Below the pieces are notes generated by a model. That model worked only from the letters and a program-made list of their open reading frames with translations, had not been told where the DNA came from and ran no database searches. A stretch of DNA of 64,000 bases from an uncultured Nitrospirota bacterium (GTDB taxonomy: Bacteria > Nitrospirota > Nitrospiria > Nitrospirales > UBA8639): assembly GCA_937139405.1 (NCBI GenBank), contig CAKZPV010000047.1, positions 1-64,000 on the forward strand, read 5' to 3'. Each line of letters opens with the position of its first letter. The stretch's first letter is position 1. The position numbers and the translations under genes are program-made. Shown here one piece after another: positions 1 to 9,045 of the stretch.

Positions 1-1
1 G

Positions 2-76
2 CAGGGGGTGCGGTTTGCGGTACGTGAAGGCGGACGGACGGTGGGCGCGGGCGTGGTCACGGAAATTGTGGAATAA
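2..76 (+). CDS. tuf: Elongation factor Tu, C-terminal fragment (5' end outside window)
   Basis: Only the last 24 codons are present, reading QGVRFAVREGGRTVGAGVVT and ending EIVE before TAA. This is the conserved C-terminal beta-barrel strand of EF-Tu, the GTPase that delivers aminoacyl-tRNA to the ribosome. Its position directly before rpsJ is the usual str-S10 junction. The rest of the gene lies upstream of the window. Confidence 0.93.
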   Translation, partial: QGVRFAVREGGRTVGAGVVTEIVE

Positions 77-115
77 GCAATAAATTAACGGTGAAAGTGG
101 AAGGGTAGGTTTTTC

Positions 116-427
116 GTGGATCGAGACCGTAGAATTCGAATACGTTTAAAGGGCTTTGATTACCGTGTGTTGGATCAGTCTGTGCGTGAGATTGTGGATA
201 CGGTCCGACGTAGTGGAGCCCTGATAGCTGGCCCTGTTCCTTTGCCCACTCGAATTGAAAAATATACGGTTAATCGTGGAACTCATGTTGATAAGAAATC
301 TCGTGAGCAGTTTGAGATTCGTACTCATAAGCGTTTGTTGGATATCATGGAGCCAACTCCTGAGACCATGGATGCTTTAATGAAATTGAATTTAGCGGCA
401 GGCGTTGATGTTGAGATAAAACTGTAA
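116..427 (+). CDS. rpsJ: 30S ribosomal protein S10
   Basis: Full-length S10 (103 aa), with the conserved [15 protein letters not shown] start region and the [20 protein letters not shown] loop; family length is about 102-105 aa. S10 binds the 30S head and also serves as NusE in antitermination complexes. The start is a GTG preceded by a purine-rich GAAGGGTAGG stretch. It lies 39 bp after tuf and opens the S10 cluster. Confidence 0.97.
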   Translation: MDRDRRIRIRLKGFDYRVLDQSVREIVDTVRRSGALIAGPVPLPTRIEKYTVNRGTHVDKKSREQFEIRTHKRLLDIMEPTPETMDALMKLNLAAGVDVEIKL

Positions 428-477
428 TCTTGATTTTTCTTGGTCATTATTTCTTTTGAAATATAGGTAAAACGTAA

Positions 478-1095
478 ATGGTTAATGGGTTGATGGGTAA
501 AAAGCTTGGGATGATTCAGGTCTTTGATGAATCGAGGTCTCTTGTCCCGGTTACTGTGGTCGAAGTTGGGCCTTGTGGAGTTGTTCAAATTAAAGAAAAA
601 AACCATGATGGGTATGGGGCCATTCAGATTGGGTTCCAGGAAGTACCAGAGCGAAAAATGACTAAGCCCCAGGTTGGGCATTTGAAGAAGGCAGGTGAGC
701 GCCGCTGGCGTAATTTGCGAGAATTTCGATCTACTGGAAATGCGGAGTTGGGTGCACTTATTACCGTAGATTTATTTGCCAAGGGTGATCAGGTGAATGT
801 GCAGGGAGTGTCTAAGGGTAAGGGATTCCAGGGAGTCATGAAGCGCCACAATTATGCTGGTGGTCCGGCTACTCATGGCTCCATGTTTCATCGGGCTCCT
901 GGGGCAATTGGTCAATGCTCTTACCCTTCTCGTGTGTTTAAAAATAAGGCATTGCCCGGTCAAATGGGGAGTAAGAGAATTACTGTAAAGGGCCTAAGAA
1001 TCTTTGATGTAAGGTCAGAGGAAAATATTCTGCTCGTTTCTGGATCAATCCCTGGCCCTGTTGGCGGGATGGTGATCGTGAGGAAGGCTGGGTAA
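478..1095 (+). CDS. rplC: 50S ribosomal protein L3
   Basis: 205 aa, typical for bacterial L3. The N-terminal GKKLGMIQVFDE and the extended-loop segment GVMKRHNYAGGPATHGSMFH, which reaches toward the peptidyl transferase centre, are both recognisable. One of the first proteins in 50S assembly, binding the 3' end of 23S rRNA. Start is ATG; rplD follows after 4 bp, so the genes are co-transcribed. Confidence 0.97.
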   Translation: MVNGLMGKKLGMIQVFDESRSLVPVTVVEVGPCGVVQIKEKNHDGYGAIQIGFQEVPERKMTKPQVGHLKKAGERRWRNLREFRSTGNAELGALITVDLFAKGDQVNVQGVSKGKGFQGVMKRHNYAGGPATHGSMFHRAPGAIGQCSYPSRVFKNKALPGQMGSKRITVKGLRIFDVRSEENILLVSGSIPGPVGGMVIVRKAG

Positions 1096-1099
1096 GTAG

Positions 1100-1720
1100 A
1101 TGGATGCTATTCCTGTGTATGATTCCTCGGGGCAGAAGGTAGATACTGTGGAGTTAAATGAAGCTGTGTTTGCTGCTTCTGTTGATGTGCATCTTGTTCA
1201 TAGGGCTGTAGTCATGCAAAGAGCGTCAATTCGACAAGGTAATGCGTCAACAAAGGGCCGAGGGGAAGTGCGAGGGTCTGGGAAGAAGCCCTGGAAGCAA
1301 AAGCATACTGGGAGGGCTAGGGCTGGTTCTGTGCGATCTCCTATTTGGCGGAGTGGTGGAACAGTTTTTGGTCCTAAGCCTAGATCTTATTCCTATCAGT
1401 TGCCAAAAAAAGTATACCGCGCGGCTCTAAGGGCTGCATTGGCCGAAAAGGCTTCCTCTGGGGATTTGATTGTAGCTGATCTCACTTTGTCGGAAATGAA
1501 GACGAAGGAACTTACTCGGCAGCTTGTGCAAGTTGGTGCTGTTGGGAAGATTGTGTTGGTGGTTGAGGAAAGCCTTGTAGATATTGCTCGAATTGGAAAA
1601 AATGTGAAATTGCTAAAGGTTCTTCATGCCAAGGATCTTAATGTTTATGATTTGTTGTGGTGCGAAAAGCTTGTCGTCTCTCGTGGAGAGTTGACGAAAA
1701 TACAGGAATGTTGGGTGTAG
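1100..1720 (+). CDS. rplD: 50S ribosomal protein L4
   Basis: 206 aa. The conserved basic loop GRGEVRGSGKKPWKQKHTGR, which lines the exit tunnel, is intact around residues 50-72. In E. coli L4 represses its own operon by binding the S10 leader; no such leader can be judged here because rpsJ follows tuf directly. rplW starts 1 bp after the stop codon, implying translational coupling. Confidence 0.97.
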   Translation: MDAIPVYDSSGQKVDTVELNEAVFAASVDVHLVHRAVVMQRASIRQGNASTKGRGEVRGSGKKPWKQKHTGRARAGSVRSPIWRSGGTVFGPKPRSYSYQLPKKVYRAALRAALAEKASSGDLIVADLTLSEMKTKELTRQLVQVGAVGKIVLVVEESLVDIARIGKNVKLLKVLHAKDLNVYDLLWCEKLVVSRGELTKIQECWV

Positions 1721-1721
1721 T

Positions 1722-2009
1722 ATGAATCCATATGATGTTTTGATTCGTCCATTGTTGACTGAGAAAATCACGGCCATTCGTGAAATAAAGAACAGCGTGG
1801 CATTTGCTGTTGATAGCCGAGCGACTCGAATTGATGTGAAGAGAGCGGTGGAAAAAGTGTTTAGTGTTAAGGTTGCTTCTGTAAATGTCATGAATGTTAG
1901 AGGAAAGAAAAAGAGGCAAGGGCGATACTTGGGGAAGAGATCAGATTGGCGCAAAGCGTTTGTGACTCTTAAGAATGGTGAGAAGATAGAGCTGTATGAG
2001 ACCGCCTAG
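1722..2009 (+). CDS. rplW: 50S ribosomal protein L23
   Basis: 95 aa, normal length. The opening MNPYDVLIRPLLTEK is the L23 signature, and the basic GKKKRQGRYLGKRSDWRKA segment is the rRNA-binding part. L23 sits at the tunnel exit and docks trigger factor, SRP and SecYEG. It follows rplD with a single intervening base. Confidence 0.97.
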   Translation: MNPYDVLIRPLLTEKITAIREIKNSVAFAVDSRATRIDVKRAVEKVFSVKVASVNVMNVRGKKKRQGRYLGKRSDWRKAFVTLKNGEKIELYETA

Positions 2010-2057
2010 TAAGATTAGTTTTGTTGTTTTTGTAGCATTCAGGAAAGAAGGCCTTTT

Positions 2058-2897
2058 ATGCCAGTAAAAGAATATAAGCCCACATCACCTGGCCGTCGGG
2101 GAATGTCTGCGGTGATTAATCAGGGGTTGTCTCCTAATAGGCCTGAGAAAAGTCTGACAAAGACAATTTCTCCGTCTGGTGGAAGGAATAATTCAGGTCG
2201 GATTACAGTGCGTTTTAGAGGTGGTGGTCATAAGCGCCAATACAGAAAGATTGATTTTAGGAGAGATAAAGTTGGTATTCCGGCTAAAGTGGCTAGTATT
2301 GAATATGATCCGAATCGAACGGCTCGTATTGCCTTGCTTCATTATGTTGATGGGGAAAAGAGATATATTTTAGCTCCTCATGGCTTAGGGGTTGGAAATT
2401 TGGTGAAATCAGGTACTCAGAGCGAGGTAAGGGTGGGGAATGCTTTGCCGCTTATGGAAATGCCATTAGGTATCGTTATTCATAATATTGAATTGAAGCC
2501 TGGGAAGGGTGCTCAATTGGCAAGAAGTGCGGGTGCTTCCGCTCAAGTTATGGGTAGAGATCAAGGCTACGTTCAGATCCGTTTGGCATCCGGGGAAATG
2601 AGAAAAATTTTGGGGACCTGTATGGCAACTGTAGGTCAAGTAGGAAATCTTGATCATGGAAATGTCACAGTTGGCAAGGCGGGCCGTTCTCGTTGGAAGG
2701 GAAAGAAGCCTCATGTGCGAGGTGTGGTCATGAATCCGGTGGATCATCCCCATGGGGGAGGCGAGGGAAAAGCTGGTGCGGGAAACCCTCATCCTGTGTC
2801 GCCTTGGGGGCAACCCGCAAAGGGGTTTAAGACTCGAAAGCCAAGAAATCAAAGCTCACGGTATATCATTGCTAGTAGAAAGAAGAAGTCTCGATAA
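2058..2897 (+). CDS. rplB: 50S ribosomal protein L2
   Basis: 279 aa, standard for L2. It starts [17 protein letters not shown] and keeps the C-terminal segment with [17 protein letters not shown], whose histidine is essential for subunit association and peptidyl transfer in characterised L2 proteins. Highly basic throughout. An ATG with an upstream AGGAAAGAAGG ribosome-binding region sets the start; rpsS follows after 14 bp. Confidence 0.98.
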   Translation: MPVKEYKPTSPGRRGMSAVINQGLSPNRPEKSLTKTISPSGGRNNSGRITVRFRGGGHKRQYRKIDFRRDKVGIPAKVASIEYDPNRTARIALLHYVDGEKRYILAPHGLGVGNLVKSGTQSEVRVGNALPLMEMPLGIVIHNIELKPGKGAQLARSAGASAQVMGRDQGYVQIRLASGEMRKILGTCMATVGQVGNLDHGNVTVGKAGRSRWKGKKPHVRGVVMNPVDHPHGGGEGKAGAGNPHPVSPWGQPAKGFKTRKPRNQSSRYIIASRKKKSR

Positions 2898-2911
2898 ATT
2901 AGGGGGAGGCG

Positions 2912-3199
2912 ATGCCAAGGTCAGTTCATAAAGGTCCGTTTGTGGACGAACATCTTCTCAAGAAAGTTGAGAGGGCGAGGGAGTCAAGGGAGTCAAGGGT
3001 TATTAAGACGTGGTCTCGTCGTTCTACTGTCACACCAGATATGATTGGCTTGACGTTTGCCGTACACAATGGAAAAAAATTTATTCCTGTATTTGTAACA
3101 GACAACATGGTTGGTCATAAATTGGGTGAATTTTCTCCAACAAGGCTTTTTAAGGGGCACAGCGCGGCAAAAAGCGAAAAAGGTGTTGCCTTAAAATAG
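2912..3199 (+). CDS. rpsS: 30S ribosomal protein S19
   Basis: 95 aa with the hallmark [20 protein letters not shown] start and the [19 protein letters not shown] region that contacts the 30S head near S13. A strong GGGGGAGG ribosome-binding site lies just upstream of the ATG. Internal repeat of ESR codons (residues 24-29) is a local duplication without apparent consequence. Confidence 0.97.
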   Translation: MPRSVHKGPFVDEHLLKKVERARESRESRVIKTWSRRSTVTPDMIGLTFAVHNGKKFIPVFVTDNMVGHKLGEFSPTRLFKGHSAAKSEKGVALK

Positions 3200-3253
3200 T
3201 CAAATAGTCATTCAGGTCTAGAAGTTATTGCAATTGAAAGAATAGAGAGAATT

Positions 3254-3592
3254 ATGTCTGAAGCAAAAGCAATTCTACGGCATGTAAGGATGGCCCCTCG
3301 AAAGGCAAGGTTGGTGGTAGATATGGTGAGGGGGAGAAACGCTGCTGAAGCTTTGGCGCTTTTGAAGTTTACGCCTCGTTCGGCTGCGAGAGTGGTTGAG
3401 CAATTGTTGTTTTCGGCGGTCTCAAATGCCGGGCATAAAGATTTAGGGGATCCAGAGAATCTAAGGGTTTCAAGGGCATATGTTGATGGTGGTCCAGTCC
3501 TTAAGAGATTTCAGCCTCGTGCTATGGGTCGAGCCAGTCCGATAAAAAAGCGCACCAGTCATATTACGATTGTGGTTAGTCCAGTTAATTAA
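3254..3592 (+). CDS. rplV: 50S ribosomal protein L22
   Basis: 112 aa; typical L22 is about 110 aa. It shows RHVRMAPRKARLVVDMVRGR at the N-terminus and the beta-hairpin VDGGPVLKRFQPRAMGRAS that lines the exit tunnel beside L4 and is the usual site of macrolide-resistance changes. The hairpin appears intact. The gene follows rpsS by 54 bp. Confidence 0.97.
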   Translation: MSEAKAILRHVRMAPRKARLVVDMVRGRNAAEALALLKFTPRSAARVVEQLLFSAVSNAGHKDLGDPENLRVSRAYVDGGPVLKRFQPRAMGRASPIKKRTSHITIVVSPVN

Positions 3593-3640
3593 TTGTTGTG
3601 AGAGTGGCATCCCTGGATGGGATGGTTGGGAGAGAGATTT

Positions 3641-4306
3641 ATGGGGCAAAAGACCCACCCGTATGGTTTTCGATTAGGCTACACAAGAACATGGCATTCA
3701 CGGTGGTATGCCAAAAAAGATTACGCAAAGCTTTTGCACCAGGATTTGTCTATAAGAGCATTAGTAAAAAAGCGGTTATATCACGCTGGAATTTCCAGTG
3801 TCGAAATTGAGCGTTCTGGAAATCAATTGAAGTTAATTATTCATACAGCACGACCAGGAATTATCATTGGCCGAAAGGGTGCCGAAGTCGATAAGTTGAA
3901 AGCATCACTTGAAAAAGAATATGGGAATGAAGTTTTCGTCACCGTTAAAGAAATAAAAAAGCCAGAAATTGATGCTCAATTAGTTGCTGAAAATATTGCA
4001 ACGCAGTTAGAAAAGCGCGTGTCCTTTCGGCGTGCTCTGAAGCGGAGTGTGGCATCGGCTCTTCGACTTGGTGCGTTAGGGATCAAGGTCTATTGTGCTG
4101 GTCGTTTGGGTGGACATGAAATTGCTAGGACTGAATGGTATCGTGAGGGGCGCGTTCCGCTTCATACCTTAAGGGCTGACGTGGAATATGGTTTTGCGGA
4201 AGCAAAGACTGCAATGGGTCAGATTGGAGTGAAGGCCTGGATTTATAAAGGAGACGCTCAAATTCCATCTTTAGAGAAATCTGAGCCATCTCTGGGATTT
4301 TTATAG
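3641..4306 (+). CDS. rpsC: 30S ribosomal protein S3
   Basis: 221 aa from the ATG beginning [16 protein letters not shown], the universal S3 start; an in-frame ATG 24 nt upstream is judged wrong because the GGGAGAGAG ribosome-binding site sits between the two. A type 2 KH domain with the [10 protein letters not shown] loop and the C-terminal [20 protein letters not shown] motif are present. S3 lines the mRNA entry channel with S4 and S5. Confidence 0.96.
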   Translation: MGQKTHPYGFRLGYTRTWHSRWYAKKDYAKLLHQDLSIRALVKKRLYHAGISSVEIERSGNQLKLIIHTARPGIIIGRKGAEVDKLKASLEKEYGNEVFVTVKEIKKPEIDAQLVAENIATQLEKRVSFRRALKRSVASALRLGALGIKVYCAGRLGGHEIARTEWYREGRVPLHTLRADVEYGFAEAKTAMGQIGVKAWIYKGDAQIPSLEKSEPSLGFL

Positions 4307-4340
4307 TACATATGTTTCCCTATTTTGGAGAATTAGGATA

Positions 4341-4763
4341 ATGCTAGCGCCGAAACGCATTAAGTTTCGTAAGGTACATAAGGGGCGAATGAAGGGAAAA
4401 GCTTACCGTGGTGGTGAGATTTCTCATGGCCAATATGGTCTCAAGGCGGTAGAGCCGGGTCGAATTACGGCTAGGCAAATTGAAGCTGCTCGTATTGCGA
4501 TGACGCGCCATGTGAAGCGTGGCGGTAGAATTTGGACAAGAATTTTTCCTGATAAGCCCATTACTAAAAAGCCCGCAGAAGTCCGCATGGGAAAGGGTAA
4601 GGGTAACCCTGAGTATTGGGTAGCTGTTGTAAAGTCCGGTCGAATTTTATTTGAAATGGACGATGTTACTCGAGAGGTAGCGGAGGAGGCCTTGCGTTTG
4701 GCGGGCCATAAGCTTCCGGTGCTCACTAGATTTGTTGTTCGAGGAGAAATACCGATTTTATAG
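4341..4763 (+). CDS. rplP: 50S ribosomal protein L16
   Basis: 140 aa. [19 protein letters not shown] at the N-terminus and [20 protein letters not shown] in the middle are diagnostic of L16, which helps position tRNA in the A site. A GGAGAATTAGGATA region provides the ribosome-binding site. rpmC begins 16 bp downstream. Confidence 0.97.
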   Translation: MLAPKRIKFRKVHKGRMKGKAYRGGEISHGQYGLKAVEPGRITARQIEAARIAMTRHVKRGGRIWTRIFPDKPITKKPAEVRMGKGKGNPEYWVAVVKSGRILFEMDDVTREVAEEALRLAGHKLPVLTRFVVRGEIPIL

Positions 4764-4779
4764 GTTTAGGGTAATCATC

Positions 4780-4965
4780 ATGGAAATAGATCAATTGAAA
4801 AACTTGGAAAAATCGGAGCTCATTGAAAAGGTTGGCCAGCTGAAGCAGGAGTTATTTCACTTTCGTAGTCAACAGGCCATGGGTCGTATTGAAAATCCAA
4901 TGAAAATTCGAGAGACAAGGCGTAATATTGCAAGGGTTCGTACGGTTCTCCGTCAAAAGGATTGA
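4780..4965 (+). CDS. rpmC: 50S ribosomal protein L29
   Basis: 61 aa, all-helical and charged, with the family pattern LFHFRSQQAMGRIENPMKIR and a C-terminal RRNIARVRTVLRQK. The ATG beginning MEIDQLKNL is chosen; a longer in-frame ORF would overlap the end of rplP and extend beyond family length. L29 sits next to L23 at the tunnel exit. Confidence 0.95.
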   Translation: MEIDQLKNLEKSELIEKVGQLKQELFHFRSQQAMGRIENPMKIRETRRNIARVRTVLRQKD

Positions 4966-5002
4966 AACGGGCATGATGTATTTCCAGGAAAGTCTCTAAT
5001 TT

Positions 5003-5269
5003 ATGACACAAACAAGACCTGTCTCGCGTGCGCTTTTCGGAAAAGTTATCAGTAATAAAATGGAAAAGACGGTAGTGGTGGAGGTCATTCGAATTGAGCG
5101 CCATTCGGTCTATGGGAAGGTGCTTAGGCGAAAAACAAAAATGAAAGTCCATGATGGCCAAAACCAATGTCAAATAGGCGATCAGGTAAAAATTGTGTAT
5201 TCACGCCCCATTAGCAAGGATAAGTGTTGGCGGGTGGCTGGGGTTTATGGAAAAAAATCGGCCGCCTAA
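5003..5269 (+). CDS. rpsQ: 30S ribosomal protein S17
   Basis: 88 aa OB-fold protein with GKVISNKMEKTVVVEV and IGDQVKIVYSRPISKDK, the standard S17 blocks. S17 is a primary 16S rRNA binder that acts early in 30S assembly. It sits between rpmC and rplN as in the classical spc/S10 order. Confidence 0.96.
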   Translation: MTQTRPVSRALFGKVISNKMEKTVVVEVIRIERHSVYGKVLRRKTKMKVHDGQNQCQIGDQVKIVYSRPISKDKCWRVAGVYGKKSAA

Positions 5270-5309
5270 GTTCTCCTCAAATTATTTAGTTAAAATTTAG
5301 AGATCCGTC

Positions 5310-5678
5310 ATGATTCAAAATTATACATATCTTGATGTTGCAGACAATTCTGGTGCGAAAAGCGTTCGGTGCTTTCATGTCCTAGGTGGAACAAAGCGTC
5401 GTTATGGGTCCCTGGGTGATTTGATCGTTGTTTCAGTTCGTGAGGCTATTCCCAGGGCTTCTGTTAAAAAAGGTGATGTGATGAAGGCAGTCATAGTCAG
5501 AACAAAAAAGGGCTCCCGTCGTGATGATGGATCTCATATTAAATTTGATCGAAATGCTTGCGTTCTGGTGAATGCTCAAGGGGATCCAGTAGGTACTCGC
5601 ATTTTTGGGCCAGTGGCAAGAGAGCTTCGCAAGAAGAAATATATGAAAATAATCTCGCTGGCTCCTGAGGTCATTTAG
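5310..5678 (+). CDS. rplN: 50S ribosomal protein L14
   Basis: 122 aa, exactly the common L14 length. [35 protein letters not shown] and [13 protein letters not shown] are conserved blocks. L14 lies at the subunit interface and is the docking site of the silencing factor RsfS. rplX starts 10 bp after the stop. Confidence 0.98.
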   Translation: MIQNYTYLDVADNSGAKSVRCFHVLGGTKRRYGSLGDLIVVSVREAIPRASVKKGDVMKAVIVRTKKGSRRDDGSHIKFDRNACVLVNAQGDPVGTRIFGPVARELRKKKYMKIISLAPEVI

Positions 5679-5688
5679 GAGAATAGGT

Positions 5689-6021
5689 ATGGCTGGAAAA
5701 TTCAAAATTAAAAAGGGCGATATGGTGATGGTGATTGCTGGGAAAGAGCGAGGAAAGACTGGAAAAGTTCTAGAGGTACTCACCAAAAATGAACGTGTAA
5801 CCGTTGAAAAGCTAAGCATTCTTAAGCGCCATACCAAGCCTAACGCTAAAAATAAGCAAGGTGGGATTCTGGAAAGAGAGGGTTCGATAGCCATTTCTAA
5901 TGTTATGGCATATTGTGAATCGGTCCAAAAGCCTTCACGTTTGAGGATGAAAACCTTTGAAGACGGACGAAAGGTTCGCGTATATCAAAAGGCTCCAACG
6001 GAAGTATTGGATAAAAGCTAA
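5689..6021 (+). CDS. rplX: 50S ribosomal protein L24
   Basis: 110 aa with an N-terminal KOW motif ([20 protein letters not shown]) that binds 23S rRNA and nucleates assembly. Its last base is shared with the ATG of rplE (TAATG arrangement), so translation of the two is probably coupled. Confidence 0.96.
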   Translation: MAGKFKIKKGDMVMVIAGKERGKTGKVLEVLTKNERVTVEKLSILKRHTKPNAKNKQGGILEREGSIAISNVMAYCESVQKPSRLRMKTFEDGRKVRVYQKAPTEVLDKS

Positions 6022-6647
6022 TGAAGTCACAAGCTGCACCAAAAGAATCTGGAAAATCCAAAGGAAAGAAGATCTCATCTTCTACTGTTGCACCGGCGAA
6101 TTATGTTCCCCGACTGAAGGTGCTATTCCGTGAAAAAGTCTTGCCAGCTATGATGAAGGAGTTTGGCTATAAGAACCCTATGCAAGTTCCTCGAGTTGAG
6201 AGAATTGTGTTAAATGTTGGGATGGGGGAAGCTGTTCAGAACGTCAAGCTTTTAGAGAGTGCAGCTGGGGAATTAGAGCAAATTACTGGTCAAAAGCCTG
6301 TTCTGACAAGAGCTAAAAAGGCGATTGCAGGGTTTAAATTACGAGAAGGCGTTCCTATTGGGGTGAAGGTGACCTTGAGGGGCGCAGTGATGCATGAATT
6401 TATGGATAGATTGGTGGCGGTGGCATTACCTCGTATACGAGATTTTCGAGGTATCTCGCCGAAAGCTTTTGATGGTCGCGGCAATTACACCTTAGGTTTG
6501 AAAGAGCAATTGACGTTTCCTGAAATTAAGTATGATGACATTGCTTCCATTCATGGGATGGATATTACCTTTGTGACGTCAGCTAAGCGGAATGACGAAG
6601 CCAAGGCTTTGTTGGCTCATTTAGGGATGCCTTTCCGCGCATCCTAG
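6021..6647 (+). CDS. rplE: 50S ribosomal protein L5 with N-terminal extension
   Basis: 208 aa, longer than the usual roughly 180 aa L5. The conserved part begins near residue 29 ([20 protein letters not shown]) and includes [14 protein letters not shown] and [12 protein letters not shown]. The first 28 residues are rich in Lys, Ser and Ala ([17 protein letters not shown]) and are extra. The ATG overlaps the rplX stop by one base, which supports the long form. L5 binds 5S rRNA and contacts P-site tRNA. Confidence 0.94.
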   Translation: MKSQAAPKESGKSKGKKISSSTVAPANYVPRLKVLFREKVLPAMMKEFGYKNPMQVPRVERIVLNVGMGEAVQNVKLLESAAGELEQITGQKPVLTRAKKAIAGFKLREGVPIGVKVTLRGAVMHEFMDRLVAVALPRIRDFRGISPKAFDGRGNYTLGLKEQLTFPEIKYDDIASIHGMDITFVTSAKRNDEAKALLAHLGMPFRAS

Positions 6648-6666
6648 GAAAGGGAAAGGAGTTTCG

Positions 6667-6852
6667 GTGTCAAGGTTAGCACTTAAAAATAAGGCAAAGC
6701 GTGAGCCAAAGTTCCCTTGCCGTCAATATAACCGTTGCCCATGTTGCGGCCGCGTTAGGGGTTTTTTGAGACGGTTTCGTATGTGTCGTATTTGTTTCCG
6801 TTTTCTCAGTCTGCGCGGAGATATTCCAGGTGTAACGAAGTCCAGTTGGTAG
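6667..6852 (+). CDS. rpsN: 30S ribosomal protein S14, zinc-binding (type Z)
   Basis: 61 aa, the short S14 form. Four cysteines (C24, C27, C40, C43) make the CxxC-x12-CxxC zinc site in [21 protein letters not shown] (cut here by one residue each side of interest). The start is GTG, preceded by AAAGGGAAAGGAG. A zinc-independent long S14 paralogue is not present in this window. Confidence 0.96.
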   Translation: MSRLALKNKAKREPKFPCRQYNRCPCCGRVRGFLRRFRMCRICFRFLSLRGDIPGVTKSSW

Positions 6853-6913
6853 CACTTATGAGTAATTCTTTGAATTTTTTAAATGCCATGTTATTTAAAA
6901 GAGGTTTTGTCTC

Positions 6914-7318
6914 ATGTCGATGACTGATCCGATTGCGGATTTATTTGTTCGAATCCAAAACGCCGGCAAGCGTGGCCATGATTTGGTAAAGATTCCTGCC
7001 TCTCGAGTAAAGGGTGAAATTCTTCGAATCTTTAAAGAAGAAGGATTTATTCGGGATTTCGAATCAATAACTACCGAGGCGCATCCAACTCTACAGGTAG
7101 CGTTACGGTACGAGCCTGGGCGTCAAAAGAAATCGTTTATTACTGGTATTAAGCGAATCAGTAAACCTGGTTGTCGTGTATATGCTGCTAAAAATGAAGT
7201 GCCGCGGGTTATGAAAGGTTTGGGAGTAGCTATTCTCACGACTGACCGTGGTTTGTTGACAGATGAGCAATGCCGAACGATGGAAGTTGGTGGTGAGATT
7301 TTGTGTCACGTATGGTAG
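6914..7318 (+). CDS. rpsH: 30S ribosomal protein S8
   Basis: 134 aa with MSMTDPIADLFVRIQNA at the start and a C-terminal GGEILCHVW matching the S8 GGEvLCyVW-type ending. S8 binds the central domain of 16S rRNA and in E. coli represses the spc operon. The first ATG is used; a second in-frame ATG two codons later is an equal alternative. A 61-bp gap separates it from rpsN. Confidence 0.96.
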   Translation: MSMTDPIADLFVRIQNAGKRGHDLVKIPASRVKGEILRIFKEEGFIRDFESITTEAHPTLQVALRYEPGRQKKSFITGIKRISKPGCRVYAAKNEVPRVMKGLGVAILTTDRGLLTDEQCRTMEVGGEILCHVW

Positions 7319-7366
7319 TTGTTTCATTGATTGGTAAATTGTTTAGCTTTAATCAATAGGATAATC

Positions 7367-7906
7367 ATGTCTAGGATTGGAAGAAAACCGATACCGATAC
7401 CATCTGGTGTAGAAGTTAAAGTGCATGATACGCAGGTGTTTGTGAAGGGCCCATTGGGGCAGTTGGAGTGGTCCTTGTCTCCTGGAATTCAAGCTCAAGT
7501 TGAAAGTGGTGTGGTATCTCTTACTCGAGCTGATGATTCGGTGAAGTTGCGAGCCATGCATGGCCTCACAAGAGCAGAAATTTCCAACCAAATTACTGGC
7601 GTCAAGGATGGGTATCAGAGGGATTTAGAAGTCATGGGTGTGGGTTATCGAGCCCAAATTCAGGGTGATGATTTGAGCTTTACTGTTGGGTATGCTCATC
7701 CTGTTTCTTTAAAACTACCTCAGGGGGTCAAGGCTTCAGTCGACAAGCAAACGTTAATTTCTCTTAAGGGTATTGATAAGCGGGTGGTCTCGCAATTTGC
7801 AGCACAAATTCGAGAAATGAAAATACCTGATGTATATAAGCACAAGGGTATTAAGTATGCTGGTGAGGTACTTCGGAAAAAGGCTGGCAAGGCTGGTAAA
7901 AAATAG
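7367..7906 (+). CDS. rplF: 50S ribosomal protein L6
   Basis: 179 aa from the ATG reading MSRIGRKPIPIPSGVEV, the canonical L6 start, with AATAGGA as ribosome-binding site. An in-frame ATG 36 nt upstream would add an unconserved 12-residue head. Two L6 repeats are visible; the second ends with the conserved IPDVYKHKGIKYAGEVLRKK. L6 forms part of the factor-binding site. Confidence 0.96.
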   Translation: MSRIGRKPIPIPSGVEVKVHDTQVFVKGPLGQLEWSLSPGIQAQVESGVVSLTRADDSVKLRAMHGLTRAEISNQITGVKDGYQRDLEVMGVGYRAQIQGDDLSFTVGYAHPVSLKLPQGVKASVDKQTLISLKGIDKRVVSQFAAQIREMKIPDVYKHKGIKYAGEVLRKKAGKAGKK

Positions 7907-7915
7907 GATATACAC

Positions 7916-8281
7916 GTGAATATTTTGGAAAAACGAAAACGGTTAGGTAAGCGGAGTCGAAGGGTTCGTCTTCGTATTGTGGGGTTATCTTCTCGTCCTC
8001 GGTTAAGTGTCTTTCGGAGCAATGCCCATATCTATGCTCAAATTATTGATGATATCGATGGGCGCACGCTTGTGTCGGCGTCAACGTGTGAATCTGGATT
8101 AAGAGCTCGAATAAAGTCCGGTGGGAGCGTGGAAGCGGCAAAGATCGTAGGAGAAACTATCGCTGAACGGGCAAAGGCCATTCCTGTTGAATTGGTGGTT
8201 TTTGACCGTGGAGGAAGATTGTACCATGGTCGAGTCAAGGCTTTGGCTGATGCAGCACGTTCGGCCGGACTAAAATTTTAA
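7916..8281 (+). CDS. rplR: 50S ribosomal protein L18
   Basis: 121 aa with a basic head ([14 protein letters not shown]) and the conserved [20 protein letters not shown] and ending [16 protein letters not shown]18 binds 5S rRNA together with L5. GTG start, 9 bp after rplF. Confidence 0.97.
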   Translation: MNILEKRKRLGKRSRRVRLRIVGLSSRPRLSVFRSNAHIYAQIIDDIDGRTLVSASTCESGLRARIKSGGSVEAAKIVGETIAERAKAIPVELVVFDRGGRLYHGRVKALADAARSAGLKF

Positions 8282-8325
8282 TGGGGCCTATTCCCAAATT
8301 TTGAGGAAGGGAAGGATTCACGACT

Positions 8326-8820
8326 GTGAGGGTTAATGTTGATGAGCTCAATTTAAAAGATAAACCAGTGGTGATAAATCGTGTTGCCAAAGTTGTCAAG
8401 GGTGGTAAGCGGTTTTCTTTCTCGGCTCTAGTTGTTGTTGGTGATGGAGAAGGTTGGGTGGGTGTTGGAAAAGGTAAGGCAGCTGAAGTTCCATCTGCTA
8501 TTGCTAAAGCCGTAGAGCATGCGAAGAAAAATCTTATTAGAATTCCCTTGAAATACAATTCCATTCCCCATGAAGTGCATGGACGATTTGGAGGAGAGCA
8601 TATTTTATTAAGGCCTGCTAAGCAGGGAACTGGCATTATTGCAGGGGGTGCAGTTCGGACTCTCTTGGAGGTAGCAGGTACAAAAAATGTTGTGGCAAAA
8701 ACATTGGGAAGAGGGAATCCTTTTAATGCTGTAAGGGCTACGATTCAGGGCTTGCGACAACTTCGTGACCCTCAAGAAGTAAGAGCTATGAGACAAGCCG
8801 CTATTAGTGTAGATGAATAA
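8326..8820 (+). CDS. rpsE: 30S ribosomal protein S5
   Basis: 164 aa, normal for S5. It has a double-stranded RNA-binding-like N-terminal domain (VVKGGKRFSFSALVVVGDGE) and the second domain with GTGIIAGGAVRTLLEVAGTK. It is part of the decoding-fidelity region with S4. A GAGGAAGGGAAGG ribosome-binding region precedes the GTG start. Confidence 0.97.
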   Translation: MRVNVDELNLKDKPVVINRVAKVVKGGKRFSFSALVVVGDGEGWVGVGKGKAAEVPSAIAKAVEHAKKNLIRIPLKYNSIPHEVHGRFGGEHILLRPAKQGTGIIAGGAVRTLLEVAGTKNVVAKTLGRGNPFNAVRATIQGLRQLRDPQEVRAMRQAAISVDE

Positions 8821-8856
8821 CCCTTGTTAAAGAAGTTGTGAGGTACGAGAGCGATT

Positions 8857-9045
8857 ATGACCACGCCATCCCAGTTATCAATCAGATTAAAACGGAGTCA
8901 AATTGGTCATCCGAAAAAAATGCGACTTGTCTTGAGGGGGTTAGGTTTAAGAAAAATAGGCCAAACGGTTTCTAGGCCAGATACACCGCAGGTACGAGGA
9001 TTAGTGAATAAAGTGCGACATCTTGTTGAGGTTTCAGGCTCATGA
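8857..9045 (+). CDS. rpmD: 50S ribosomal protein L30
   Basis: 62 aa with LSIRLKRSQIGHPKKMRLVL and GLRKIGQTVSRPDTPQVRG, the L30 fold. Its TGA overlaps the ATG of rplO by four bases (ATGA), indicating translational coupling. L30 is absent from some bacterial lineages; here it is intact. Confidence 0.95.
   Translation: MTTPSQLSIRLKRSQIGHPKKMRLVLRGLGLRKIGQTVSRPDTPQVRGLVNKVRHLVEVSGS

Noticed and set aside
5433-5894. Antisense ORF of about 150 codons across rplN and rplX
   Set aside because: It lies fully on the opposite strand of two certain ribosomal genes and has no recognisable sequence or ribosome-binding site.
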